Assembly: GCF_003473485.1 (NCBI RefSeq)
Contig: NC_053042.1
Location: 54,275,762-54,339,761, forward strand
DNA from: Medicago truncatula
Taxonomy: Eukaryota > Streptophyta > Magnoliopsida > Fabales > Fabaceae
DNA: 64,000 nt
Reading direction: 5' to 3'
The translations under genes were made by a program, and so were the position numbers. Shown here piece by piece: positions 22,201 to 32,550 of this stretch. Under the pieces are notes generated by a model. That model was not told the DNA's origin and did not search any database. It worked only from the letters and a program-made list of their open reading frames with translations. Each line of letters opens with the position of its first letter. Position 1 is the first letter of the stretch.

Positions 22201-24473
22201 GACCTAAAATTATTGAGTAATGAACTGAATAAGAAAACATTTTGGCACAAGTTTAATTTAAGGGCTTAAAAACTGATTCAAAAAGGTAAAATACCTCCTA
22301 CTAAAAATCATTTCATCCATCCTAAACCTTCCTAAAAAATTCAAGGAACTAAAAGCCATGTTTAAATGATCATAATTGTCCCATCAAAACCCCATGAAAA
22401 ACACCAATATGGCAGGAAATTAAGACGACAAGGCCCAAAATTCTAGATTCAGGCCAGCAAGTCATACCAAGTTAATGACAGAACCCATAATTCTCCCAAC
22501 AATATGAATTGACCAATCAATTGAAAATAAATAGATTTGGGAACACAAAATGTCAAATTTGAAGGATCACAGAAATAATACCAGTTTGGAGAGAAGTCTC
22601 AGAGTATCTAAATCGTCCATTATATTGCTCTGTTTGTTCGTTACAAGAAGCAAGTATAGAGCTTCTATTGGCTGATAAACATAGCGGATGTTCTCAGTCT
22701 CGATATATGTGTGTTGTTTCCCAGTACCTATTAACTTGGGAAACGCAGCTAGAAGTCCCTCAATTCTTATCAGAGACATATCCCCAAACTGTCTAGAGAC
22801 TAGCACTGTAATCAAAGAGCAAAATATTTATTGGCACAAGGGTATGGGTGTTGAGTCCGTAAATATTTAGGCACAATCAAATAAAACATCAATTCAGGAA
22901 TAAGCGGTTGTTTATTAATTTAAAAGATTGTCTTGAATGTCAAGGGGAAAAAAAATACTCCAAATAATAAGATGTAATACTAAGGAATCAGACACACAAA
23001 AAATATGGAATAATTAAAATAGGCGACTCCATGGTCTATGTTGCTGACATAAAGTGATGAGCAGATAGATTATTCAGATAAAACTTAAAAGAAGTCATAT
23101 AGCAAAATATACATTTTAGGTTTCCTGACTAAGGCTTGTAACATGTATTAGTTATCTCAACATCAGTGACCATGTTTTAAACCAGAGGAAAAGAAATAAC
23201 TTCATTAGCTGATTTTCCACATGTTCAACCAATGCACATATTCCTGGAAAGGTACTGCCCATCCTGAAAGTAATTTCTTATATATTCCCCGTCTCAAAAA
23301 CACATTGTCTTGTGTTTCATAAAAATGTGCACATGTCTAGCTTAAAGTTAACTATAGTTCTGTCAAAAAAAAAAAGTTAACTATAGCTAAAGGTTGCATC
23401 TCTAAATTGCAGTTCAATGAATTATACAATACAATGAGTACAAATGGAAAGCAAGCTAGACACAGACTATTGGTGTTAATTATTCTAAAATTAAGGGTAA
23501 AAAACCACAAGTTAGTGAATGGATGCAAAGAACTCACCTTTGCCAGATTTGCCGACAATGGATGCAGCAAGCACAACCTGTACAACAAACAAAAACAAAA
23601 ATTGAAGAAGAAAAAAATAACTGTACAAATAGTAAATCAGGAACAGATACGAAACTTCTATATTTCCTAAGCCAAGAGATGTTTGCTTTTCCAATTTACT
23701 AAAGGGAATGAGCTTGTGACCTTTTAGGATGAAATCAAACATTAAATGTTACATAACTAAATTCGGGATAAAAGAAAATCAAACATTACGAAATAGAAAG
23801 CCAAAAACATGTAAAAAGAAACAGAAAATACAGGTTCCACACTCAAGTGAATTCTTCTTTTACCTAAACCAAAAACCATATTTTTTAGCTTCACCATTTG
23901 AGCCACACCCAGATGCCATTCGGCAAGAAAGTCGTTAAAACAATCTAGTTTGGCAGTTCTATCCTCCTAACTTTGGATTCCATCTTTTTTCGCTCAACAT
24001 GAGGCCTAGGCCAACTATAATGTAATGCTACGAGGAAAAATAATGCCAGACCACATCACTCCACACTGATAATGGTTCCAATTTCGGAGGATTGGTTTTG
24101 CCATCTAGAAAGGGTTAGCGGCGCAGTTTGTGCCCGTTTACATGTAATTCTCGAGGATTACACTAAACATCGAAATGCATGTAGCAAAAATAAAGACGAG
24201 CAACAAAACACAACACGGGAGGATAAGCTATAGCAGAAGATTCAAAATTACTGGTAGCGAAATTATTATACAAGGATTTCAATTTTAAAGCATATCAATA
24301 TATTCTGGGAAATTCTTTGAAACCGTAATTTTAGATCACGGGTGGGTTAAACTCATGCATCAAACAATTGTAGGAAGAGAATTGTGGTATGAAAATGAAG
24401 ATAACATAAGAAGTGAAATTAATAGATACAATTAATTAAAGTGCAAAGAATAAGAAACAATAAGCGATACCAT
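19243..24473 (-). CDS. Coatomer subunit delta, copy B
   Basis: Coding exons in gene order: 24471-24473 (ATG only), 23538-23577, 22582-22805, 21961-22203, 21700-21874, 21165-21469, 20404-20602, 20162-20315, 19744-19806, 19549-19645 and 19243-19332. All borders are GT/AG, and the sum is 1,593 bases or 530 residues (Arabidopsis delta-COP is about 527). It has an N-terminal longin-like domain (about 1-140), a charged linker (KASEIDKSK), a Gly/Ser-rich hinge, and a C-terminal mu-homology domain (from about 270) ending ENYQVV. A 5' untranslated intron (24511-24623) precedes the start exon. The frame is open, but B carries replacements at conserved sites where C keeps the usual residue: V22G, R26L, E108D, S118F, P238L, S404A and L431F. 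A Mutator-like element sits about 140 bases upstream of the leader intron donor, so the promoter is displaced. B may be on the way to losing function. Confidence 0.92.
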
Positions 24474-25910
24474 ATTTGCGGTTGATCTGTGAAATTGTAT
24501 GGAATTGAATCTGCAAGTGAAAGAAAAAACAAAGTTTAGATCCGTGAGTGAGATATGCAATGGATTGCAATTGAATGGATAAGAATAGCGAAGAGAATAT
24601 GAAAATGAGAAAGAAGATTTTACCGAACGCGATGAGAGATTGGGGAGAGTAGATCTGAAAGGATTGTGAGTGAAATTGGGGAGGAAGCAATGGTGCAGTG
24701 AAAGACTGAGGCGGGGCTCAGGTTGATCTACTGGAAGCAAAATATGATGCTTTTGGATTTGAGAATTGTTGTTCCCATATTTAATAAGGCTTTGGCACAC
24801 GAGTAATTTACTTTTTCGCCTCTTCGGCAATAATCCCTTTAGCAGCTATTGTCGAGGAATTAGAAATTTCCGGCTGCAGTTAACTGTCAAGGAAAACCTC
24901 GGGAGTTAACTGCCGAGGAAAACAAGCACAGTGAGTTTTGCATGATTCTTTCTACAACATTTTCAAGCCATTTTTCGGCCAGTTTTTACCTGTAATTAAA
25001 GCACAACATTTTGAAAGGCAAAATAATTCATACAACATTGAAACTCGGACATAAACAAAAAAAAACACAATATTTTTTACAATTGTCCATATTTAAATTA
25101 AACCGACATTTGGTTCAAATTACACAAACGTTTGAAATTCAAATCACAAAAAAATATTGGCGCAAATGCACAACTTAATTAAACCAACATTTTTATACAT
25201 TAAACAAAGTTAAAAATCTCATGGAATTAAAAGTAATGTCATCAAAGTACAAATATACAAATCAATGTCATGAAAACACCAAAACTAAAAAACAAGTCCT
25301 AAAAAACAAAATACTACTATTGGCCTGGTCCTGGTCCTGCTGATGATGTCTCCTCCTCGGCCTCTAGCCTCGCCTCCTGGTCAAATCGGCGCGATCTGCT
25401 CCCTCATATGGCTCATGGCCTGAAACCACAGCTGAGGGGTCATGCTCATGACCTCCTCCTGGCCTAACTGCGCACCAGCGTAGGCAACAGCGCCACAAAC
25501 CATGTCATAGGTGTCAGGCGAGCTTCTCGCCTCATACCGCTCCCACTGCTGTGCAATGATCTGCTCTTCATTTGCTGGCCTCGGAAGATCTCCTGGAAGA
25601 GGTTGCAAGATCTGAGGGTGAGACACCCTGGTGTACCATAGCACATAGTCATCTGCTATCCGCCATGTCTGCTCTCCTGCCTGTTCACCCCAATCAGCCG
25701 CCTTAAGTGTGTGAGTGCGGAAGTCGACGAACGCCTACACCATACTCCTGCCCACAAATTTTGTACGCATCCTGCTGCGACACACCCAAGTACCTCATAA
25801 GTAGTGCCGCTCCCTCATGTCTCGGCATCTTCTTCCCATGGCTCAACATCCGCGCCCTCAATCTGAAGATGCGTCAGACATACGACATCATCCAAGGTCA
25901 CGGTCATCTC

Positions 25911-28366
25911 TGTAACGCCCCAATTTTATTTAATTATTATTGGTTGATTTAAAGTCTTTTTATAAATGATTATAAATAATTATTGTTGATGTTGTGGTGT
26001 GATGTATTTTTATTAAATGATTTATTTTTATTATTTAATAGAATAAGTGGAGAAATAGGATTATTTTGGAGTTTGGGGTTAAATTCGAATTAATAGAATT
26101 AAGAGGAGTTAAGGAATATTTGGGAGGTTACAATAGGTTGGGAAAATAGAAACTGAGAATCAGTTTTACGTACAAACAGAAGTTTTGGGAGAAGAACAAG
26201 AGAAAGCTATGAGAAGAGCCAAGTGGGAGAATCTGATTGTGTAAGAGCTTTGTTCATCAAAACTAAGGTAAGGGTGAGGCTAACTCTCAATTATTATAGT
26301 TTGTATGATTCTGATTTTGATTTAGCAAGGGGTTTGTGGTTAAATTTGGGAATTTAGGAATTGGGATTAGGTTTTGATTATTGATTAGGTTAAATTTTGA
26401 TTTTTGAAATTTGATTTTTTTTTTGGTGAAAAATGTGCAGAAATGGTAACAGCAAGGGAAAAACTTGCTAGAAGTTCGCTATCGGCGAAACTCCCTGTAA
26501 CAATTTCGCTATTAGCTAACTTTTCTCCATTATCGAAATTGCCCAGTGACAGCATACCCTATTTTATGTTCTTGCGTCTTTTTCACACATTTCTATTTTG
26601 AATTAGCCTTTGGTGTAAACATGAAAGTTGTAGATAATTTTGTTAGCTTTCCAATGGCTTTGGTTTGACTTGAAAATGATTTTTGGTTTTTGAGATATGA
26701 TGAAAATACTCCAAGGAGGTCTTAGTGAAATCTTATGAAAATTCAGCATAACCGTTTCTAAGTTAATCCAAAACTTATGGGATAATTCCAACCCTCCAAA
26801 CTAGAAGTACCATGAGTTCAATTAAGGTGTTTGAGAGTATTTAACTCATGTTGTGAGTTGATCTTGGGATATGAATGGAAGTTGTTAATAAGTTATAGAC
26901 TTATAGAGAGCCTGAATCAAATGATTTATGATTGTTAGTTAGTTTAAGATATTTAGATTATGAGGAAAATGTATGATATAGAAAATATCGTTGTTTATAT
27001 CATTCAAGTTGTTACTATTAATATTGCTATGTTGCAAGTGGCTCATGTTGTTGTCTCTGCTGTTGTTGATTATTAATATCATTGAGTTAACCAAGTTGTG
27101 GAGTAAGTCATAATTATTTATGCACAATTGTTGTTGTCGTTGTCTACGTTGTCGTTGATGTTTCTGAGTTGTATGTTGATATACACAAAGTTGAGTCCAT
27201 TGCATACTTATAAACTGTTGAGGGCTTATGCCCTGAAATGTTTATCATTCAAACTGTTGAGGGTTTATGTCATGGAATGCCTTGTCATTCAAACTGTTGA
27301 GGGCTCATGCCCTGGAATGCTTTGTCATGCAAACTGTTGAGGGCTTATGCCCTGGAATGCATTGTCATTCAAACTGTTGAGGGCTCATGCCCTGGAATGT
27401 TTATCATTCAAACTGTTGAGGGCTCATGCCCCGGAATGCTTAGTCATTCAACACGTTGAAAATGGTACCACATGCATATTGTAGTTGTTGTTGTTATTGG
27501 TTGCATCGTCGTTGTCATCGTTGTTAGTTGAGTTGTCGTTGTCGTTGTTGTTGATCGAGTTGTTGATCGAGTTGTTATAATTGTTGTTGATCGAGTTGTT
27601 GTCGTTGTTGTTGATTGAAGTAGTAAGTGTTATTAAAGTTGAAGAAGTATGAACATTATTGTTGAATATATGTTGCTGATTATGTTGTGTTGTTCATGTT
27701 ATTATGAGATGATGATTATGTTGTGTTGTTTATGTTGTTATAAGTTGATGTTTATGATGTGAGGATTTATGATATTATATGATGTTGTAAATAATGTGAT
27801 GCATATGAGTTAATGATGATTAGAGGTTTAATGAAGCACTATAGGAGGAATTATTATTATTAATTGATGAAGTTTAAGTTGTTAAATGCATTTGATGGAT
27901 TATATACCTATTATTGTTGTTTGTGAATCTCACTCCTTCTGCTTGGAAATGTTGTCCTTCGTATGGGTAACTTGCAGGTGATCCAGAGTAGTTGTTGTTA
28001 GATTGCTGTCGTGAGTGGACTATCTCTCACGTGTGTCTTTAGGTGCTCTGATACGTAACGAGATGGGAAATATTGTCGTTGTATTCATCATTTCTTATGT
28101 ATCATTATAAACCTGTTGGCATTGTTGAAAAAAATCCTTAAAGATTATTTATGTTGAGGCCTTTGTGCCAGATTTTATTGAGGTTATTTATTGTTAAATG
28201 ATTGAAAAATATTCCGCTGCGAAGTATTAATATCTTTATCAAAGTTGATTAATAAATAGCATTTTATTCTATTTAAGAATTTTTGAAAAGCAGTGTGACA
28301 TTCCCGTTTGTTGTTGAACTCTGATTTATTTTATCAATTACGTTGTTGAAAAAACGGAGTGTTACA
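25911..28366 (+). mobile_element. Solo LTR, Ty3/gypsy (TGTAAC family)
   Basis: A fossil solo LTR of 2,456 bp running from TGTAACGCCC to GAGTGTTACA. It is flanked by a perfect 5-bp duplication ATCTC (25906-25910 and 28367-28371). It shares blocks with the LTR at 43761-45799: AAGGTAAGGGTGAG near the start, and TTCTGCTTGGAAATGTTG then AACTTGCAGGTGATC near the end. It therefore belongs to the same chromovirus-type family. No internal region remains, implying LTR-LTR recombination. It is absent from the matching place in arm 2 as far as that arm extends, and its intact target duplication suggests a fairly recent insertion. Confidence 0.88.
27217..27453 (+). repeat. Tandem repeat of about 40 bp inside the solo LTR
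   Basis: Six units, each starting GTTGAGGGCTYATGCCCTGG followed by AATG and a TCATTCAAACT spacer. Each unit holds a small inverted repeat, GGGCTYATGCCC. Related units with GGGCTTGATGCCCTGG occur at about 45019-45150 in the LTR of the remnant at 40940-45799, so the array is a family trait. Confidence 0.88.
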
Positions 28367-28639
28367 ATCTCCCCCAAGGGCATGTGAAAGGTGCTGGTCT
28401 CGGGATGTCACCTCTCGCATAGAGTCATCAGTAGGGCATGAGGCACTGTGGCGTAGCCCAGGTAAACCAAGTCAGGTAACCCGCTCTGCCTAAGCGGATC
28501 CCAAAACCAATCATGATTCCCGTTTGGGCGTCCGAGACTCAAGATCTTAGCCCCATGATTAATCGGTTTTACCACACGGAGCTTACGAACCTGAAATAAT
28601 AGACAAATAAACATAGTTTAAACAAACAAACATATAAAG

Positions 28640-28925
28640 AAAATAATTAAACATAAAGAAAAGAATTAAAAAAAACACATATAAAAGTGAATATAATAAT
28701 TAAACAAACACACATATAAAAAAAAAAATTCAACATAAAGAAAAAGCATTTTAAAAAAAAAACATATAAAAGTGGATATAATAATTAAACAAACACACAT
28801 ATAAAGAAAATAATTAAACATAAAGAAAAAGCATTTTAAAAAAACATATAAAAGTGGATATAATAATTAAACAAACACACATATAAAGAAAATAATTAAA
28901 CATAAAGAAAAAACATTTAAAAAAA
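28640..28925. repeat. Tandem repeat of about 85 bp in the PMD gene intron
   Basis: Between the first two exons of the decayed PMD gene, an A-rich unit containing ACATATAAAAGTGGATATAA, AACAAACACACATATAAA and CATAAAGAAAAAGCATTTTA recurs three to four times with a period near 83-85 bases. Non-coding. Confidence 0.8.
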
Positions 28926-30400
28926 TTACACTTACGTTATCTGAATTATACCAAAGCGGCAACGCCACATGATTGGCATAAGAGTGCAGCAAAGATAAGT
29001 CTGTCGGTCCTCCAAGAAAGGGAGGGTCCACAGGTAACACCTCTGGGGCAGCAGCTGCTGCAATGTCATCATCATCTCCTACATGCTGCTGCTGTAGTAT
29101 ATGATCCTGGTCATACCCACCATCAGTCACATCGTGGTGTACCTGATCCTGATAATTCAAGTACTCCATCTGCCGGCTCGGGTCAACCACATGCGACTCT
29201 TCAGATTGTGTAGCCTGAGAACCCTCCTGCGAACTCCATGAACCATCTCCCCTCCGACCTCTACCCCTCTTTGGGATGTGGCCGCTCTTCCTCTCCCTAC
29301 GGTGGCTCTGAGTCATCGCACGCCTACCACCAATCATCTTAGATGGATCAATGAGGTCCTGATCGGCCATATCTACACAAAAAATAATAAAATTAACATC
29401 ATTTCCATAACCTAATCAAACACATTAAATCTAAACTAAACATAAACATAATCAAACTCATTAAAAGTACAACAATGAACATCATTTCCATAACCTAAAA
29501 TCATTCAATATAATCAACATTACAATAAAAATTATGTCCATCATTTCCATAATAACCTAAACATCATTCATTATTTAACATACACTTAATCATTTCTATA
29601 CACTTAATCATTTGTGTCCATCATAATTCTCGTAACCTACACTAACTAAAAAATCAATATACACTTAACCAAACTATAATTAACATCATTACTACACCAT
29701 TTCCATAACCTAAACTAACTACATAATCAATAAAATTGTCATTGAGGCATTTTATCAAACACTTTGTGTGCAGAGCATAAAACATATTCAAATTGTGTTC
29801 ATTTGCCACCATTCAAAGCCACATTATGATTTAAACAACATAGGCAACAACTACATTCATTTATCAATTCTTAAACTACACATGCAATCATCAAATTGTC
29901 AATTTTAAAATCAACCCTAACCACATGCAAACTACTATAATTTTTTTTAAAAATCAACCTAAACAAATTAACATTATCATTAAAATGATTGACACAACTT
30001 ACTTGTGATAATGTGCAGTTGATTTGCTTGCAATTCGTGAAAATGACTTTGGTGAAGATTGGAAAGAATTTGAGAAGTTTGGAGAAGATTTGAAAATGGT
30101 ATATGTTTCTGTTTCTGCGTTTCTTTATGTTCAGAAAACCTCGGCAGTTAACTGCAGCCAGATTTCAAATTTTTAACTGCCGAGGGGGCAAAATCGTATT
30201 TAACTAGTGCGACACATTCTTATCAAATGTGGGAACAACCATTCTCTTTGGATTTTGAGTGCGGGAGGAAAAATGCACTTCAAACACACTCATTTTGAAA
30301 CGAATGGAGTATTAGTTTTAACTTTTTTTGAAGGAAATGTCCTTGTTTTTAGTTGATTAATGAATGGTTATCGTTAAATTAAACGGTTTCAAAATAAAAT

Positions 30401-31030
30401 AAATTAAAGTTAAAACTTTAGAAGCAAATCAAACAGCAACATAAGCTTGCACGAGAAGATCGCCAGTAATTTGGACAAATCAAGCTAAAAACTAATGTAG
30501 AAGATCATATTTATATAAAACGAATTCAATTTTAATGACACATCAACATATATTACGAAATTCTCATATCACAAATTAAAACTATATAATTGGAGTAACT
30601 AGAGTACCAATATAATTCTATCAACATGAATAAACAATTAAATAGTGAAATAAAGAGGAAAAACATAAAGTAATGAGGGTGAAATGGTTAAGCAATGCAA
30701 AACACGATGAAGTAGTGAAATATGAAAGTAGCGGTGAAGACGAAGATGAGTTACCATTTTTTCGTTTGGAGAATTGAAATGAGGAAAGAAAAATGGTTAT
30801 TCTACTAGTGATGAATTGAATCTGCAAAAATAAAAATAAAAATGAATCGCGTTGTTAGGAACTATTGGATCTGGAATCGAGGTAGGAAATGTAGTGATTG
30901 TAGCAGCGAGATTACCAAAGCAGGATCTGAGATCCAGATATGATCTGAATCGCAGAGAGAGAGAGGTTAGCGTCACCGAGAAGTGAAGAGAAGGAGGATC
31001 AAAATTGAAGCAAGGCAGGATGGGGGTTAA
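30401..31030 (-). pseudogene. Duplicated 5' fragment of delta-COP copy A
   Basis: Near-identical to 17979-18608. It carries the same start exon (ATG at 30755-30757, minus strand, followed by a GT donor), the leader intron and part of intron 1. There is no downstream coding exon, so it cannot make a coatomer protein. Its presence shows that the duplicated block started inside intron 1 of copy A. It could still act as a promoter fragment. Confidence 0.8.
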
Positions 31031-31337
31031 TCTATCTCAAGTCCGGTGTTGCTGCCCTTTTTATTTAATTTAAAGGGTATGCGTGGATCATCCAATTGAA
31101 ATTCTTTATTTTTACCGCACACTCAATATTCACTCAAAACCCCAAGATCTAGACCAGAACATATAAAAAAAAAGATAACTATGATAGTATTAAGAGAAGA
31201 GGGATAATTCTTAGTTGACATCGTGGTCGATGATATTGACCAACCATAATGTCACAAGTGTATAAAAAACAAAAATAAGAGAAAAAAGAAAGAGTGGTGA
31301 AAAGTTGACATCTTTAGGTAGAATACCACCCTTAAAG

Positions 31338-31373
<36 letters not shown>

Positions 31374-31930
31374 CAACGGATGAAAGAGAGGTGTAGTTTT
31401 AAGGTGAAATTATTAAGATGTTCATGCCACATAGGGGTGTGCATGAGTGGTATACTAAAAAATGTGTCAACCAATAATTACTTGCGAGAATATGTTTTTT
31501 ACTTAATCTTTAGTTTAATTGGGGAGATAAGTGTGTAAACTAGTCTAACCAAATTGAATTTGTTAAAACATGGTATAAGAAAAGTTTGAGCTTGACTTGT
31601 TAAACACATTTTTAACTTCAAACTGTCTTTTCAATCATGTAAATTTTTCTTGATTTCAAACGATTGAAAAATATGTGCACTAATGAAAGAAAAAAAATTA
31701 TAAAAATTTAAATTTTAATAGAAGAGATTAAGATAAGTTCGGTGGACCACCTCATACTGAATTGGAATGTTGATGAATCATGATTTTTATTTTTTACCAC
31801 TCAATCCACCATAAAATCAAATTTAATTAGACGGGGGAATGGTGATTAGGCTCCCTAACTTACATAAAATTTTATTTTCCTTCACCAAACAAAAATCTTC
31901 CAATACGGAATAACTCAAAACAATGCACTG
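31031..31930. other. Arm 2-specific insertion with (GA)15 microsatellite
   Basis: Arm 1 lacks this sequence. A short shared phrase (TTAATTGGGGAGATAAGTG at about 31515) interrupts it, so it may be two insertions or one insertion with local duplication. A GA dinucleotide run spans 31342-31371. No coding frame and no recognisable transposon ends. Confidence 0.6.
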
Positions 31931-32550
31931 GAGAAGGCTTTGATTGGCTTTGGAAAGCTACTTTCCCTATCTTCAAAAAAAAATTGTTGAATGCATAAAT
32001 TTTCAATTATGAATAATGCTTTTAAAAAGCTACTTTCCCAAAAACCGTGAGTTTTCCTATGTCTCCCTTCATTTCCTTCCTTCCCTTTCCAAAGGCCTAA
32101 TGGCGGAAGCTTTTGACTCCAAGTTCAACATTATTTAACGATCGAACATCAACAAAGCCTTACAGATTGGTTACTCCATGGTGAGAATAATTAGTCAATG
32201 CATCACTTTTCTTTCTATACTTATACTCGCGTAATTAGTTTGCTTTAACCATCATCGATCTCAATTCCCTTCCAAATTAACAGCATACTATATTATAGAC
32301 TCCAATTAATAGAGAACAGAGGGGAACGGGTAAGACAACTTTCCACATTAAATATACATGTTATTATTATATAGATAGATAGAAACAATACACACTGGTT
32401 TAAGTTCCTAGCTAATTACGATGAATCTAAATTATGAACCATGGTAACAAATGATGCAACATTGCAAATAAAAGCCAGTTGAAAAGAAAAAAAAACCGCA
32501 ACTGTGAAAGCAAAACTGTCATAGAATCACAAAGTCGGAAGGATAATCAA

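Larger units (their letters stand above)
17979..25697. repeat. Segmental duplication, arm 1 (matched part)
   Basis: This stretch aligns almost without gaps to 30401-40939, apart from insertions in arm 2 (31031-31930 and a solo LTR at 38298-40242). It contains the 5' end of delta-COP copy A, all of copy B, and the left part of a Mutator-like element. The original unit probably reached 30400, where the second arm starts abruptly with the sequence found at 17979. That makes a unit of about 12.4 kb including the solo LTR that arm 1 gained later. Identity is visibly very high, with only scattered substitutions. Confidence 0.85.
25381..29370 (-). pseudogene. Plant-mobile-domain (PMD/MAIN-like) gene in transposon, decayed
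   Basis: The first exon (28936-29370) starts with an ATG giving MADQDLIDPSKMIGG, is basic then Gln/Asp-rich, and ends at a GT donor. The second begins at 28590 and reads LRVVKPINHGAKILSLGRP and then HDWFWDPLRQSGL, the N-terminal signature of proteins annotated as PMD or phosphatase-7-long-form homologues. It hits a TGA in place of the expected Trp after LCER. It is then split by the solo LTR at 25911-28366 and resumes below 25910 with TVTLDDVVCLTHL. Frame changes follow, and the C-terminal part (25381-25652) has LPGDLPRPANEEQIIAQQWE. PMD genes such as MAIN act in genome stability and silencing in Arabidopsis, and the domain is also widespread in plant transposons. This copy is transposon-borne and dead. 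Confidence 0.8.
24761..30246 (-). mobile_element. Mutator-like element carrying a PMD gene
   Basis: The ends are a long imperfect inverted repeat of about 130 bases: GAGAATTGTTGTTCCCATAT on the left, and GAGAATGGTTGTTCCCACAT when the right end is read inverted. Both continue to a shared GGCTGCAGTTAACTG block. The element is bounded by a perfect 9-bp duplication TTTGGATTT (24752-24760 and 30247-30255), the mark of Mutator-type transposition. Without the nested solo LTR it is about 3.0 kb. It encodes a decayed plant-mobile-domain protein on the minus strand and no recognisable transposase, so it is non-autonomous. It lies in the upstream region of delta-COP copy B and was present before the block duplication, since a truncated copy begins at 38062. 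Confidence 0.85.

Noticed and set aside
25381-25652. Reading the C-terminal PMD frame as a separate small gene
   Set aside because: It matches the tail of the PMD protein encoded upstream on the same strand and lies inside the same transposon; it is a fragment.
31342-31371. (GA)15 run as a GAGA regulatory element
   Set aside because: A simple microsatellite in an arm-specific insertion far from any intact start; no evidence of function.
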